Part shown: positions 35,701 to 49,113 of the stretch, one piece after another
Numbering within the stretch: the stretch's first letter is position 1
Layout: every line of letters begins with the position of its first letter
Assembly: GCA_017744365.1 (NCBI GenBank)
Contig: JAGIBL010000001.1
Coordinates: 248,001 to 312,000, forward strand
DNA from: Nocardioidaceae bacterium
GTDB lineage: Bacteria > Actinomycetota > Actinomycetes > Propionibacteriales > Nocardioidaceae
Reading direction: 5' to 3'
DNA length: 64,000 nucleotides
The notes under the pieces: model-generated
What the model was told of the DNA's origin: nothing
Databases searched by the model: none
What the model saw: the letters and a program-made list of their open reading frames with translations, nothing else
Translations under genes and position numbers: made by a program

Positions 35701-36279
35701 GAGTTCTCCGCGCTGGAGGAGAGGCACAAGTTCCTCTCCGAGCAGCTCGAGGACCTGCGTCGGACCCGCCGGGACCTGCTCGACATCGTCAAGGAGGTCG
35801 ACGAGCGGGTCGAGCAGGTCTTCACCGAGGCGTACGCCGACGTGGTCAAGGCCTTCGACGAGACCTTCCCGCGGCTGTTCCCGGGCGGTGAGGGCCGGCT
35901 GGTGCTGACCGACCCCGAGGACATGCTGACCACCGGCATCGAGGTCGAGGCCAAGCCCGCCGGCAAGAAGGTCAAGCGGCTCTCGCTGCTCTCCGGCGGC
36001 GAGCGGTCGCTGGTCGCGGTCGCCTTCCTGGTCTCGCTGTTCAAGGCCCGGCCCTCGCCGTTCTACATCCTCGACGAGGTGGAGGCGGCGCTCGACGACA
36101 CCAACCTCGGCCGGCTGCTGGAGATCTACGAGGAGCTGCGCGCGCACAGCCAGCTGCTCGTCATCACCCACCAGAAGCGGACCATGGAGGTCGGCGACGC
36201 GCTGTACGGCGTGTCCATGCGCGGCGACGGCGTCTCCTCGGTGATCAGCCAGCGGCTGCGCGAGGCAGAGTCCGCGTGA
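32728..36279 (+). CDS. smc: Chromosome segregation SMC ATPase
   Basis: A 1183-residue structural-maintenance-of-chromosomes protein, full length for the family. The N-terminal Walker A is GPNGSGKS (31-38). Long coiled coils flank a hinge at about 505-650. The C-terminal head has LSGGER (1088-1093) and 'YILDEVEAALD'. It loads at ParB sites with ScpAB and compacts the chromosome. It starts at TTG 32728 with GGAGG five bases upstream. The thioesterase gene overlaps its end by four bases. Confidence 0.97.
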   Translation: MYLKSLTLKGFKSFASATTLQLEPGITCIVGPNGSGKSNVVDALAWVMGEASAKSLRGGKMDDVIFAGTAGRPPLGRAEVVLTIDNSDGALPIEYSEVTISRTMFRTGGSEYAINGTPCRLLDVQELLSDSGIGREMHVIVGQGQLDTILRATPEERRGFIEEAAGVLKHRKRKEKALRKLESTEGNLTRLSDLLSEIRRQLKPLGRQAEVARRAQTVQADLRDARARLLADDLAAARESLEQELADETVLISRRTEVEAAIAEAREAEAALEAALREDLPALARAQETWFGLSGLRERLRGTASLAAERVRNAQQVAEERPPTGRDPEELEAEAERVATEEAGILAEVEQNRTALEEAVTARQGSEQAFGDEERRIAGLQRAAADRREGLARLHGQVNGLRSRAAAAEDEVARLESARVEAVARADKAEHSFTALETRIAGLDAGEEGLDAEHEAASSLLADLEERLAKVREEVQAAERERGALAARKEALELGLNRKDGAGALLAATGSVSGLLGSVAALLNVRTGYESAVAAALGSAADAVAVRDVDAAITAIGHLKADDLGRAGILLGGAAVDDSTWPGLPAGAVYATDVVECPDDLRAALARLLFKVAVVEDLAAAKALVADAPDVTAVTLDGDLLGAHFASGGSTSAPSLIEVQAAYDEAAELHTRAGHELERLTFTLSTLETEREDAARRVDVALAKLHESDAALAAVAEELGQYGSQARAAKAEASRLEQAIANARASHEKDAANLAELEQRLTSAEEAPEEEPDTTERERLAEAARAARAFEMEARLALRTAEERARALHGRADSLRAAAQAERDSRAKAIARRERLLREGKVAQAVSRGVAVTLERLEASIELATAQRSAVEQGRSGREQELVATREKLRGLGKTLDELVSSVHRDEMARTQQRMRIEQLEERALEELGLDAESLVAEYGPEQLVPFTGEVAEGEEAPEPVAYDREAQTKRLRAAERALAQLGRINPLALEEFSALEERHKFLSEQLEDLRRTRRDLLDIVKEVDERVEQVFTEAYADVVKAFDETFPRLFPGGEGRLVLTDPEDMLTTGIEVEAKPAGKKVKRLSLLSGGERSLVAVAFLVSLFKARPSPFYILDEVEAALDDTNLGRLLEIYEELRAHSQLLVITHQKRTMEVGDALYGVSMRGDGVSSVISQRLREAESA

Positions 36280-36749
36280 GCGCTGGCCCCGATTCCGGGC
36301 GGCCGACCCGCGCGGACTACGCGCGCTGGCGGGTGGCCACCACCCGGTGGGCCGACGACGACGTCTACGGGCACATGAACAACGCCCGGTACTTCGAGCT
36401 CATCGACACCTGCGTCAACGCGTTCCTGACCGAGAGCACCGGGGTGGACATCCGCGGGCTGCCGGCGGTCGGCGTGGTCGCCGAGGTCTCGTGCCGGTAC
36501 TTTCGCGAGGTCGGCTACCCGGACCCGATCGACCTCGGTCTGGCCGTCGAGCGGATCGGCAGCTCCTCGGTCGTCTACCGGATCGGCATCTTCCAGGGGC
36601 CGGGGGACGAGGCCGCTGCCGAGGGGCGCTTCGTGCACGTCTACGTCGACAACACCGATCCTGCGGGTGGCCGGCCGAGCACGCCGATCCCGGACGTGAT
36701 CCGTGCCGAGCTCGAAAAACTGTCGGCTCAGTCACAGTCGCCCGCGTAG
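36276..36749 (+). CDS. 4HBT-family acyl-CoA thioesterase
   Basis: A 157-residue hotdog-fold protein. 'RWADDDVYGHMNNARYFEL' carries the 4-hydroxybenzoyl-CoA thioesterase-type catalytic Asp/His region. It probably hydrolyses an acyl-CoA; chain length is unknown. The GTG start overlaps the smc stop as GTGA, so it is translationally coupled to smc, a pairing with no obvious biochemical link. Confidence 0.85.
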   Translation: MSAGPDSGRPTRADYARWRVATTRWADDDVYGHMNNARYFELIDTCVNAFLTESTGVDIRGLPAVGVVAEVSCRYFREVGYPDPIDLGLAVERIGSSSVVYRIGIFQGPGDEAAAEGRFVHVYVDNTDPAGGRPSTPIPDVIRAELEKLSAQSQSPA

Positions 36750-36815
36750 ACGGTCAACCCGGCTTGGACCGGGGAGTCAGGATGAGGGGGACCGCTCTCT
36801 CGGAAGGCTCCCTCG

Positions 36816-37064
36816 ATGCTCTGGACGCTCCTGGCCATGCTGCTGATCCTGCTGCTGGCCGCTGCCGTCGTCGTGTACGTCGCCTACCCGCACCGGGGCG
36901 AGGAGGTCCCGCACGCGCCCTGGCTGGGTGAGGCGATCAAGAAGGGCGTCGAGGCACTGCCGACCCTGGGCGACGAGCTCGCCACCCCGCCGGTCCCGGC
37001 GCAGGCCCGCCGTGAGCGGCAGCCCGACCAGCACCCGGAGCAGGCAGGCCACGCCCGTTCGTAG
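36816..37064 (+). CDS. Small single-pass membrane protein
   Basis: An 82-residue protein with one strong N-terminal membrane helix (residues 2-24, LLAMLLILLLAAAVVVYVAY) and a charged C-terminal tail facing the cytoplasm. GAAGG lies about 11 bases before the ATG. It is 32 bp upstream of ftsY, so it may be co-expressed with the membrane-targeting receptor. I do not recognise the family. Confidence 0.65.
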   Translation: MLWTLLAMLLILLLAAAVVVYVAYPHRGEEVPHAPWLGEAIKKGVEALPTLGDELATPPVPAQARRERQPDQHPEQAGHARS

Positions 37065-37096
37065 TCCCCGTCCCCGGCTCTGGTTGGATTGAGCCC

Positions 37097-38215
37097 ATGG
37101 GTGCGACCGAATACCTCGTCCTCGCCGGCGTCCTGCTCCTGGTCCTGATCGGGGGCCTGGTCGGCTTCGTGACGACCCGCGGACGCCGTACGACGTCTCC
37201 CGCGCCCGCCCCGCAGGCACCGGCTCCTGCCGCCCCTGCTCCCGAGGCGGCCGCGCCTGCCCCCGAAGCACCGGTCCTCACCGAGCCCGCTTCGGCGCTG
37301 GAGCGTCCCGAGCCCACCGCAAGCCGGCTGGTCCGGCTCCGGCAGCGGCTCGCCGGCTCCCAGGGCGCGCTCGGACGCGGCCTGCTCGCGCTGCTCTCCC
37401 GGGACCGCCTCGACGAGGACACCTGGGAGGAGCTCGAGGACACCCTCATCACCGCCGACGTCGGCGTCGGCCCGACCACCGAGCTGGTCGAGCGGCTGCG
37501 CACCCGGCTCCGCGTCGAGGGCGAGGGCGACCCGCGGGCGGTGCTGCGCGAGGAGCTGCTCAACCTGGTCGACCCGACCCTGGACCGGACCCTGCACCTG
37601 GACGGCGACGAGCCGGCGGTCGTGCTCGTGGTCGGCGTCAACGGCGCCGGCAAGACCACCTCGGTCGGCAAGATCGCCCGGGTGCTGGTGGCCGAGGACA
37701 AGTCGGTGCTGCTCGGCGCGGCGGACACGTTCCGGGCCGCGGCCACCGAGCAGCTGAGCACCTGGGGGGAGCGGGTCGGCGTCGAGGTCGTCACCGGCCC
37801 CGAGGGCAGCGACCCGGCCAGCGTCGCCTTCGAGTCGGTTCGCGAGGGCGTCGACCGCGGCGTGGACGTCGTCGTGGTCGACACCGCCGGCCGGCTGCAG
37901 AACAAGGCCGGCCTGATGGACGAGCTCGGCAAGGTGAAGCGGGTCATCGAGAAGCAGCTGCCGGTGCGCGAGGTGCTGCTGGTGCTGGACGCGACCACCG
38001 GTCAGAACGGCATGGTCCAGGCTCGGGTGTTCTCCGAGGTCGTGGACGTGACCGGCATCGTGCTCACCAAGCTGGACGGCTCCGCGAAGGGCGGGATCGT
38101 CGTCGCCGTCCAGCGCGAGCTGGGCGTCCCGGTCAAGCTGGTCGGTCTCGGCGAGGGCCCCGACGACCTGGCGCCGTTCGACCCCGACGCCTTCGTGGAC
38201 GCCCTGCTGGGGTGA
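37097..38215 (+). CDS. ftsY: Signal recognition particle receptor FtsY
   Basis: A 372-residue GTPase that receives ribosome–SRP complexes at the membrane. It has an N-terminal membrane helix (residues 5-24), an Ala/Pro/Glu-rich linker (32-75) and an NG domain with 'GVNGAGKTTSVGKIAR', 'DTAGRLQNKAGLMDELGKV' and 'TKLDGSAKGG'. Its partner ffh is about 7 kb downstream. The amtB-glnK-glnD block between them is a known actinobacterial arrangement. Confidence 0.96.
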   Translation: MGATEYLVLAGVLLLVLIGGLVGFVTTRGRRTTSPAPAPQAPAPAAPAPEAAAPAPEAPVLTEPASALERPEPTASRLVRLRQRLAGSQGALGRGLLALLSRDRLDEDTWEELEDTLITADVGVGPTTELVERLRTRLRVEGEGDPRAVLREELLNLVDPTLDRTLHLDGDEPAVVLVVGVNGAGKTTSVGKIARVLVAEDKSVLLGAADTFRAAATEQLSTWGERVGVEVVTGPEGSDPASVAFESVREGVDRGVDVVVVDTAGRLQNKAGLMDELGKVKRVIEKQLPVREVLLVLDATTGQNGMVQARVFSEVVDVTGIVLTKLDGSAKGGIVVAVQRELGVPVKLVGLGEGPDDLAPFDPDAFVDALLG

Positions 38216-38218
38216 CGC

Positions 38219-40839
<2,621 letters not shown>

Positions 40840-40880
40840 CGTACGGCGTCCCGGCAGGAGCCACCAGCAGTGAGCGGCCG

Positions 40881-40943
40881 GTAACACGGCCGTAACACGA
40901 CGGTGGGCGCGTCACACGAACGAAACACGTGACGCGCCCACCG
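40881..40943 (+). promoter_or_regulatory. GlnR-like boxes embedded in a 16-bp palindrome before the second amtB
   Basis: GTAAC-n6-GTAAC lies at 40881-40896 and a perfect GTCAC-n6-GAAAC at 40911-40926. The latter falls within the left arm and loop of a perfect inverted repeat (40900-40915 with 40929-40944) with a 13-base loop. The element can act as terminator for the first amtB-glnK pair and as operator for the second. Confidence 0.65.
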
Positions 40944-40947
40944 TTAA

Positions 40948-42654
<1,707 letters not shown>

Positions 42655-42664
42655 GAAAGACACC

Positions 42665-44890
42665 GTGACCGCTGCCGAGAGAGCCGAGCGCGCCCGCGCC
42701 GCGGATGCCCTGTGCCAGCAGGCGTTCGCGGACGTGGGCTGCCCGGAGACCGGGGTCGCGCTGGTCGCGGTCGGCGGCTACGGGCGCGAGGAGCTCGCGC
42801 CGTACAGCGATCTGGACGTCGTGCTCGTCCACGACGCCGAGGTCGAGGCAGGACCCTGGGCCGGCGACATCTGGTACCCGCTGTGGGACTCCGGCGCCAA
42901 GATCGACCACTCCGTGCGCACGGTCGCCGAGGTGCTCGAGCAGGCCGCCGCCGACCTCAAGGTGGCGCTCGGCCTGCTCGACGTCCGGCACCTGGCCGGC
43001 GACCCGAACCTGACCCTGCGGCTGCGCACCGCGATCCTGGCCGCCTGGCGCCGCGACGCCAAGCGGCGGCTGCCGGAGCTGCGCGAGCTGGGCGTGAGCC
43101 GCGGGCGGCTGCTCGGCGAGCTGGCCCACGACTCGTTGCCGGACCTCAAGGAGTCCGTCGGTGGGCTGCGCGACGCGACCGTGCTCAAGGCCCTGGTGGC
43201 GACCTGGCTGGTCGACGTCCCGCACAGCGAGCTGGAGTCCTGCCGGCTGGCGCTGCTCGACGTCCGCGACGCGCTGCACACGGTCGCCGGGCGCGGCACC
43301 GACCGGGTCACCCCGGAGTACTGGTCCGACATGGCGCCACTGCTCGACCTGCCCGACGCGGCGGCGGTCCAGCTGCACACCCGCAGCCTCGGTCGCCGGC
43401 TGACCCACCTGTCCCGGCTCACCTGGCGGCGGGTGGACGCGCTGCTGCGCCGGCCGCCGAGCGCCGCCGAGGGACGCAGGCCGCGGCTGAGCCCGATCGG
43501 AAACGGTCTCGCGGTGGCCTACGAGGAGGTCGTCCTCGACCGCTACGCCCGTCCCGAGCACGACCCGCTGCTGCTGCTCCGCGCGGCCGCCGAGGCCGCC
43601 GAGCGCGACCTGGTGCTGGAGCCGTCCACCGCGGCGACGCTGGTCGCGAAGGTGCCGCCGCTGCCCGAGCCGTGGCCGGCCGAGGCGCGCGACCTGCTGG
43701 TCCGGCTGCTCGCTGCCGGACGCGGCCTGCTCGGGGTCTGGGAGACGCTGGAGGAGACCGGAGCGCTGGCCGGGTTCCTGCCCGAGTGGGAGCGGGTGCT
43801 GCTGCTGCCGCACGCCTCCGCGGTGCACCGGTTCACCGTCGACCGGCACCTGATCGAGACCTGCATCGAGGCCTCCGCGCTGATCCGCCGGGTGGCCCGG
43901 CCCGACGTGCTGATGGTGGCCGCGCTGCTGCACGACATCGGCAAGGGCGAGCTGACGGAGCACTCCGTGGCAGGCGAGCCGATCGCACGGGGGATCGCGG
44001 TCCGGATGGGCTTCGACGAGCGCCAGACCGAGCTGATCGCCGCCCTGGTGCGCTGGCACCTGCTCCTGCCCGAGACCGCGACCACGCGCGACCTCGACGA
44101 CCCGGCGACCGTCGATCTGGTGACCAGCCGGGTGCACGACCGCGAGGAGCTGCACCTGCTGGCCGCGCTCACCGAGGCCGACGCCCGGGCGACCTCGGAG
44201 AAGGCCTGGACTCGCTGGCGGGCCTCGCTGGTCACCGAGCTGGTCCGGCGCGCCTCGGTCGGGCTGGCCGACAACCTCGTCCTGGAGGTCCCGGCGCACG
44301 CCGTCGACGTCCCCGACTCGGTGCGGAACGACCCGGCCAGCGTGGTGGTCGAGGTCGACGAGGACGCCGACGGAGCCGTGGTGACGGTGATGTCCGGGGA
44401 TCGGGTCGGCCTGCTCGCCGACGCCGCCGCGATGCTCGCCCTGCAGCGGGTCTCGGTGCGCGCGGCCCGGGCCTGGACCGACGAGGGCATCGGCATCTCG
44501 CAGTGGCAGGTGGGCCGGACCGGGCTGGACGAGGCGGTGCTGCGGCAGCGGCTGCAGACCATCGCCGAGGGCGGTGTGGACCCGGCCGCACGCCTCGGGA
44601 CCGCGAACGGCGCCGCGCTCGCGCCCACCGTGACCGTGCGTCCCGAGGCCTCCGACCGAGCCACCGTGCTGGAGGTCAGGGCCACCGACCGGCCGGGTGT
44701 GGTCTACCTGGTGTGCGCCGCGCTGGCCGGGCTCGGCCTCACCGTCGCCTCCGCGCACGTGGACACCCTCGGCCCGCAGGCGGTCGACGTCTTCTACGTC
44801 CAGGAGGCCGGGGCCGGAGCCCTGACCGACGCCCATGCCGCCGAGGCCGCACACGCCGTCCGGCTGGCGCTCACGGCCTCCGGATCCTGA
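42665..44890 (+). CDS. glnD: PII nucleotidyltransferase GlnD
   Basis: A 741-residue bifunctional sensor that modifies and demodifies PII according to nitrogen status. The N-terminal nucleotidyltransferase motif is 'GGYGREELAPYSDLD' (37-51). A central HD domain has His423-Asp424 ('LLHDIGKG'), and two ACT domains occupy the last 170 residues and bind glutamine. In Streptomyces the enzyme adenylylates rather than uridylylates GlnK; which applies here is not visible. The start is GTG 42665. Its 3' end overlaps the convergent membrane-protein gene by 20 bp. Confidence 0.95.
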   Translation: MTAAERAERARAADALCQQAFADVGCPETGVALVAVGGYGREELAPYSDLDVVLVHDAEVEAGPWAGDIWYPLWDSGAKIDHSVRTVAEVLEQAAADLKVALGLLDVRHLAGDPNLTLRLRTAILAAWRRDAKRRLPELRELGVSRGRLLGELAHDSLPDLKESVGGLRDATVLKALVATWLVDVPHSELESCRLALLDVRDALHTVAGRGTDRVTPEYWSDMAPLLDLPDAAAVQLHTRSLGRRLTHLSRLTWRRVDALLRRPPSAAEGRRPRLSPIGNGLAVAYEEVVLDRYARPEHDPLLLLRAAAEAAERDLVLEPSTAATLVAKVPPLPEPWPAEARDLLVRLLAAGRGLLGVWETLEETGALAGFLPEWERVLLLPHASAVHRFTVDRHLIETCIEASALIRRVARPDVLMVAALLHDIGKGELTEHSVAGEPIARGIAVRMGFDERQTELIAALVRWHLLLPETATTRDLDDPATVDLVTSRVHDREELHLLAALTEADARATSEKAWTRWRASLVTELVRRASVGLADNLVLEVPAHAVDVPDSVRNDPASVVVEVDEDADGAVVTVMSGDRVGLLADAAAMLALQRVSVRAARAWTDEGIGISQWQVGRTGLDEAVLRQRLQTIAEGGVDPAARLGTANGAALAPTVTVRPEASDRATVLEVRATDRPGVVYLVCAALAGLGLTVASAHVDTLGPQAVDVFYVQEAGAGALTDAHAAEAAHAVRLALTASGS

Positions 44891-45206
44891 CCCTGGCGGG
44901 CATCCCGTCCGGACCGCGCTCGATGACCACCGGGTCGTCCGGGTCCGGGTCCGGCGTGGGCGTCACCGGGCCGACGTTCTGCTGCTCCTTCAGGTCCTGG
45001 GAAGCACGCGACTGACCGGGGTCGAAGACGTCGATCAGGTTGCCCAGGCCGTCGCCGATGGCGCCCGCGCTCCCGTGCCCGTTCCTGCGCAGGTCGCGCT
45101 GCAGCAGCCAGACCGCGAGCACGGTGAGCAGCACCATCGCGGCGACCACCAGGAGGACCATGCCGGTCAGCCTGACTGGTCGGATCGGTCCCTTCAAGGC
45201 GTTCAA
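44871..45206 (-). CDS. Single-pass membrane protein of unknown function
   Basis: A 111-residue protein with one membrane helix (about 13-36, 'GMVLLVVAAMVLLTVLAVWLL') followed by a polar tail with an acidic Pro/Asp stretch. The start is TTG 45206, with another TTG three codons in. It is the only minus-strand gene between glnD and ffh. Codon use looks genuine, but the weak start lowers confidence. Confidence 0.6.
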   Translation of the reverse strand: MNALKGPIRPVRLTGMVLLVVAAMVLLTVLAVWLLQRDLRRNGHGSAGAIGDGLGNLIDVFDPGQSRASQDLKEQQNVGPVTPTPDPDPDDPVVIERGPDGMPARVRIRRP

Positions 45207-45252
45207 CTAGGCTTGGGCAGCAGATCCACGCCGTACGACGTAGAGGAACGCC

Positions 45253-46797
45253 TTGTTCGCCACCCTTTCCGACCGCCTGTCCGAGACGTTCAAGAACCTC
45301 CGGGGCAAGGGCCGGCTCTCCGAGGCGGACATCGACGCCACCGCGCGGGAGATCCGACTGGCGCTGCTCGAGGCCGACGTCGCACTGCCGGTGGTCAAGG
45401 ACTTCGTGGCCGCGGTCAAGGAGCGGGCCCGGGGCGCCGAGGTCAGCCAGGCGCTGAACCCGGCCCAGCAGGTCGTCAAGATCGTCAACGAGGAGCTCGT
45501 CGCCGTCCTCGGTGGCGAGACGCGGCGTCTCCGGTTCGCGAAGACTCCGCCCACCGTCATCATGCTCGCCGGTCTGCAGGGTGCCGGTAAGACCACGCTG
45601 GCGGCCAAGCTGGCGCTCTGGCTGAAGAACCAGGACAAGGCGCCGATGCTGGTCGCCGCCGACCTGCAGCGCCCGAACGCTGTCCAGCAGCTCCAGGTCA
45701 ACGGCGAGCGCGCCGGCGTCACGGTCTTCGCCCCCGAGCCCGGCAACGGCGTCGGGGACCCGGTCGCGGTCGCGCGGGCCGGCGTCGAGGAGGCCCGCCG
45801 CACCCTGCACGACGTGGTCATCATCGACACCGCCGGTCGCCTCGGCGTCGACGCCGAGCTGATGAAGCAGGCCGCCGACATCCGCGACGCCGTCTCGCCC
45901 GACGAGGTCCTCTTCGTGGTGGACGCGATGATCGGCCAGGACGCGGTCAACACCGCGCAGGCCTTCCTCGACGGCGTCGGGTACGACGGCGTGGTGCTCA
46001 CCAAGCTCGACGGTGACGCCCGCGGTGGTGCGGCGCTCTCGATCGCGCAGATGACCGGCAAGCCGGTGATGTTCGCCTCCGCGGGGGAGAAGCTCACCGA
46101 CTTCGACCTCTTCCACCCCGACCGGATGGCCTCGCGCATCCTGGACATGGGCGACCTGCTCACCCTCATCGAGCAGGCCGAGAAGACCTTCGACGCCGAG
46201 CAGGCCGCGAAGGCTGCCGCCAAGCTGCAGGACGGCGAGTTCACCCTCGACGACTTCCTCGAGCAGATGCAGCAGGTCCGCAAGATGGGCTCGCTGACCA
46301 AGATGCTCGGGATGCTGCCCGGGATGGGTCAGTTCCGCGACCAGCTGGAGAACTTCGACGAGCGCGAGATCGACCGCATCCAGGCGATCATCCAGTCGAT
46401 GACGCCGGGCGAGCGGGCGAACCCGAAGATGATCGACGGCTCGCGGAGGTCCCGGATCGCCAAGGGCTCGGGCCGCAGCGTCGCCGACGTGAACCAGCTC
46501 GTGGACCGGTTCTTCGAGGCCCGCAAGATGATGCAGCAGATGGCCCGCGGCGGGATGCCGGGCATGCCCGGGATGCCGGGGATGGGGCTGGGCAAGAAGG
46601 CCAAGGGCCGTCAGGCCCCGCAGCAGAAGAAGGGCAAGGGCGCCCGCCGCAGCGGCAACCCGGCCAAGGCGGCCCAGCAGGCCGCCGCCACCGACAAGCC
46701 CGCCGCCAACCCCTTCGGGCTGCCCGGCGAAGCCCCCGCCGACTTCAACCCGGACGACTTCCAGCTGCCGGCCGACCTGGACAAGTACCTCAAGTAG
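45253..46797 (+). CDS. ffh: Signal recognition particle protein Ffh
   Basis: A 514-residue SRP54 GTPase that binds signal peptides with 4.5S RNA. The NG domain shows 'GLQGAGKTTLAAKLA', 'DTAGRLGVDAELM' and 'TKLDGDARGG'. The methionine-rich M domain spans about 325-450 and ends in 'MPGMPGMPGMG'. A Lys/Ala/Pro-rich tail follows. It starts at TTG 45253 with GAGGAA upstream. It works with FtsY from the same region. Confidence 0.97.
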   Translation: MFATLSDRLSETFKNLRGKGRLSEADIDATAREIRLALLEADVALPVVKDFVAAVKERARGAEVSQALNPAQQVVKIVNEELVAVLGGETRRLRFAKTPPTVIMLAGLQGAGKTTLAAKLALWLKNQDKAPMLVAADLQRPNAVQQLQVNGERAGVTVFAPEPGNGVGDPVAVARAGVEEARRTLHDVVIIDTAGRLGVDAELMKQAADIRDAVSPDEVLFVVDAMIGQDAVNTAQAFLDGVGYDGVVLTKLDGDARGGAALSIAQMTGKPVMFASAGEKLTDFDLFHPDRMASRILDMGDLLTLIEQAEKTFDAEQAAKAAAKLQDGEFTLDDFLEQMQQVRKMGSLTKMLGMLPGMGQFRDQLENFDEREIDRIQAIIQSMTPGERANPKMIDGSRRSRIAKGSGRSVADVNQLVDRFFEARKMMQQMARGGMPGMPGMPGMGLGKKAKGRQAPQQKKGKGARRSGNPAKAAQQAAATDKPAANPFGLPGEAPADFNPDDFQLPADLDKYLK

Positions 46798-46799
46798 CC

Positions 46800-47876
46800 A
46801 TGCCCGCGCTGCGATTCCGGGGTCCGGTGCTGCCCACCGGCGAGCCGGCGGACCTGTACGTCGTCGACGGCACCGTCACCTACGAGCCCCAGCCGGGTGC
46901 CGAGACGGTGGCCGAGGGCTGGATCGTCCCCGGCCTGGTGGACGCGCACTGCCACATCGGGCTCGACGACCACGGCCCGGTCGACGACCAGGCCGCCGAG
47001 GAGCAGGCGATCCAGGACCGGGACGCCGGCGCCCTGCTGATCCGCGACTGCGGCTCCGCGCTGGACACCTCCTGGATGCACGAGCGCGACGACCTGCCCC
47101 GGCTGATCCGGGCCGGCAGGCACGTGGCCCGCACCAAGCGGTACATCCGCGGCTACGCCGACGAGGTCGAGCCGGACCAGCTGGTCGCCGCGGTGGCGCG
47201 CGAGGCCGGACGCGGGGACGGCTGGGTCAAGCTGGTCGGCGACTGGATCTCCCGCGAGGAGGGCGACCTGGCGCCGTCGTTCCCCGCGGACACGTTCGCG
47301 GCGGCCGTCGCGGAGGCGCACGCGCGCGGTGCCAAGGTGACCGCACACTGCTTCGGGACCGCGGTGCTGCCCGGGCTGATCGAGGCGGGCATCGACTGCA
47401 TCGAGCACGGCACCGGGCTGACCACCGAGCTGATCGACGCGATGGCCGCGCGAGGGACCGCGCTGGTGCCGACCGTCATGCAGACCGACAAGTTCCCCGA
47501 GTACGTCGAGGCGGGGCGCGACCGGTTCCCGGCGTACGCCGGCACGATGAGCGACCTGTACGCCCGGCGCCGGGACGTGCTGATGGCGGCGTACGAGGCC
47601 GGGATCGCGCTGTACGCCGGATCCGACGGCGGCGGCGGGACCCGGCACGGCAACATCGCCGGCGAGGTGCTCGCGATGGCCGAGATGGGCCTGCCGGCGT
47701 CGTACGCGCTCGGGGCCGCCTCCTGGAGGGCCCGCGGCTGGCTGGGCTGGAACGCACTGCTCGACGAGGGCGCGCCGGCCGACTTCGTGGTGTTCCCGCG
47801 CGACCCGCTGTCCGACCTGGGCGTGCTCCGCGAGCCGGCCTGCGTGGTGCTGCGCGGGGTGCCGGTCAGCCGGTGA
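46800..47876 (+). CDS. Amidohydrolase-family metal-dependent hydrolase
   Basis: A 358-residue cytoplasmic hydrolase of the imidazolonepropionase/prolidase-like amidohydrolase group. The metal-binding HxH is His50/His52 ('VDAHCH'). Further ligands appear in 'TAHCFG', 'EHGTG' and 'GSDGGG'. Substrate unknown. ATG 46800 is two bases after the ffh stop; an amidohydrolase behind ffh is common in actinobacteria. Its 3' end overlaps the convergent gene by 11 bp. Confidence 0.88.
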   Translation: MPALRFRGPVLPTGEPADLYVVDGTVTYEPQPGAETVAEGWIVPGLVDAHCHIGLDDHGPVDDQAAEEQAIQDRDAGALLIRDCGSALDTSWMHERDDLPRLIRAGRHVARTKRYIRGYADEVEPDQLVAAVAREAGRGDGWVKLVGDWISREEGDLAPSFPADTFAAAVAEAHARGAKVTAHCFGTAVLPGLIEAGIDCIEHGTGLTTELIDAMAARGTALVPTVMQTDKFPEYVEAGRDRFPAYAGTMSDLYARRRDVLMAAYEAGIALYAGSDGGGGTRHGNIAGEVLAMAEMGLPASYALGAASWRARGWLGWNALLDEGAPADFVVFPRDPLSDLGVLREPACVVLRGVPVSR

Positions 47877-48468
47877 TCCTCCGGGAGGGCCGGGTCAGGA
47901 TCAGCACCAGGACGAGGACGGACGCGGCCAGCCCGACGACGCCGAGCCCGAGCGCGCCGACGAACGCGACCCCGATGCGCAGGTACTCGTCCTCGCCGGC
48001 GGGCGCACCGATGCGGACCGAGCCGCTCGCGCCGGCGCACTCCACCTCGACGCGCCTGCCGTCGGTGCTGAACTCGGCGAACGGCCGCCAGTCCTGACCG
48101 TCCGTGGTCACCGTCTCGGTCTCGTCGACCGGGGTGAGGGCCAGCGGGTCGCCGTTCTCGGCCACCCGGCACGGCGGCGGCCCCGGCGCGTGGCTGTCGG
48201 CGAAGAGCATGTGCTTGCCGGCCTTGTCCAGGTCCACCGGCAGGGCGCCGACGCCCACCTCGACGTAGCCGTCGGTGTGCAGCAGCCGTACCAAGGTGAT
48301 CCCGCCGACCGCGCCGGCGACGACGGCCAGCACCAGCGCGACCGCACCCGGGACGAACCACCAGGCGCTCGGCCGGCGCTTCGGCGGGCGCTGCACCTGG
48401 TACGCCGGGTAGGAGCCCGGCGGGAAGCCCGGCGGCCCGTAGCCGGGCGGGGGTGGCGGCATGCTCAT
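47866..48468 (-). CDS. Proline-rich membrane protein with extracellular domain
   Basis: A 200-residue protein. The first 30 residues are Pro/Gly/Tyr-rich (cytoplasmic). A membrane helix (about 38-62) leads into an extracellular segment of about 100 residues with two cysteines (CRV…, VECAG), then a second helix near the C-terminus (about 165-190). I do not recognise a family. ATG 48468 or 48462 could start it. Confidence 0.7.
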   Translation of the reverse strand: MSMPPPPPGYGPPGFPPGSYPAYQVQRPPKRRPSAWWFVPGAVALVLAVVAGAVGGITLVRLLHTDGYVEVGVGALPVDLDKAGKHMLFADSHAPGPPPCRVAENGDPLALTPVDETETVTTDGQDWRPFAEFSTDGRRVEVECAGASGSVRIGAPAGEDEYLRIGVAFVGALGLGVVGLAASVLVLVLILTRPSRRITG

Positions 48469-48539
48469 GCGGGCAGTCTGCCCTTCGCGTGCTTCTCGGG
48501 CACGCAGGAGTGTCGGATGCCGCGGGTAGCGTCTCGCTC

Positions 48540-48995
48540 GTGGGCGAGGACGTGGAGCTCGAGGTCGATCCGGAGGTGGTGGCCCGCCTCGGCGCGATCT
48601 GCGCGGCGCTGCCCGCGGTGGTCGAGGAGGACGCCTGGATCGGCACCCGCTGGCGGGTCCGGGGGCGGACGTTCGCGCACGTGCTGCCCATCCGTGACGG
48701 CCGGCCGCCCAGCTACGCGCAGGCGGCCGGGGTCGAGGGGTCCGCGGTCGTTCTCACCTTCCGGATCACCGAGCAGGAGCGGGACCTGTTCACCCGGCTG
48801 GGGCCGCCGTACTGGGCGATCCGCTGGGGTCGCGACGTCGGCGGGCTCGTCCTGGGGGACGCCCCCGCGGCGGAGCTGGACTGGACGGAGATCGCCGAGC
48901 TGGTCACCGAGAGCTACCGGCTGCTCGCGCCGAAGCGGCTGGCCGCCGCCGTCGATTTCGACCCCGGCGCGATCTCTGGCAGAATGCACCGCTGA
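48540..48995 (+). CDS. MmcQ/YjbR-family protein
   Basis: A 151-residue protein of the YjbR fold ('[36 protein letters not shown]'), a DNA-binding-like fold of uncertain role. GTG 48540 stands seven bases after TAGCGT, so it is likely leaderless; the longer frame to 48453 overlaps the divergent gene and is less likely. Confidence 0.8.
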   Translation: MGEDVELEVDPEVVARLGAICAALPAVVEEDAWIGTRWRVRGRTFAHVLPIRDGRPPSYAQAAGVEGSAVVLTFRITEQERDLFTRLGPPYWAIRWGRDVGGLVLGDAPAAELDWTEIAELVTESYRLLAPKRLAAAVDFDPGAISGRMHR

Positions 48996-49113
48996 GTCTC
49001 GCCCGTTTCGGACCCTCTCACCCGATCCGGCGCGAGCCCTCCGAGCGGTCCACCCGGTCCCCACCTGGTCAGGGTCGCTCACCCACCACAGAACTCAAGG
49101 AGACACCACAAAC

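Noticed and set aside
32674-36171. 1165-codon open frame antisense to smc
   Set aside because: A mirror of the coiled-coil codon pattern of smc; no domain and no start signal. The smc frame has clear ATPase motifs.
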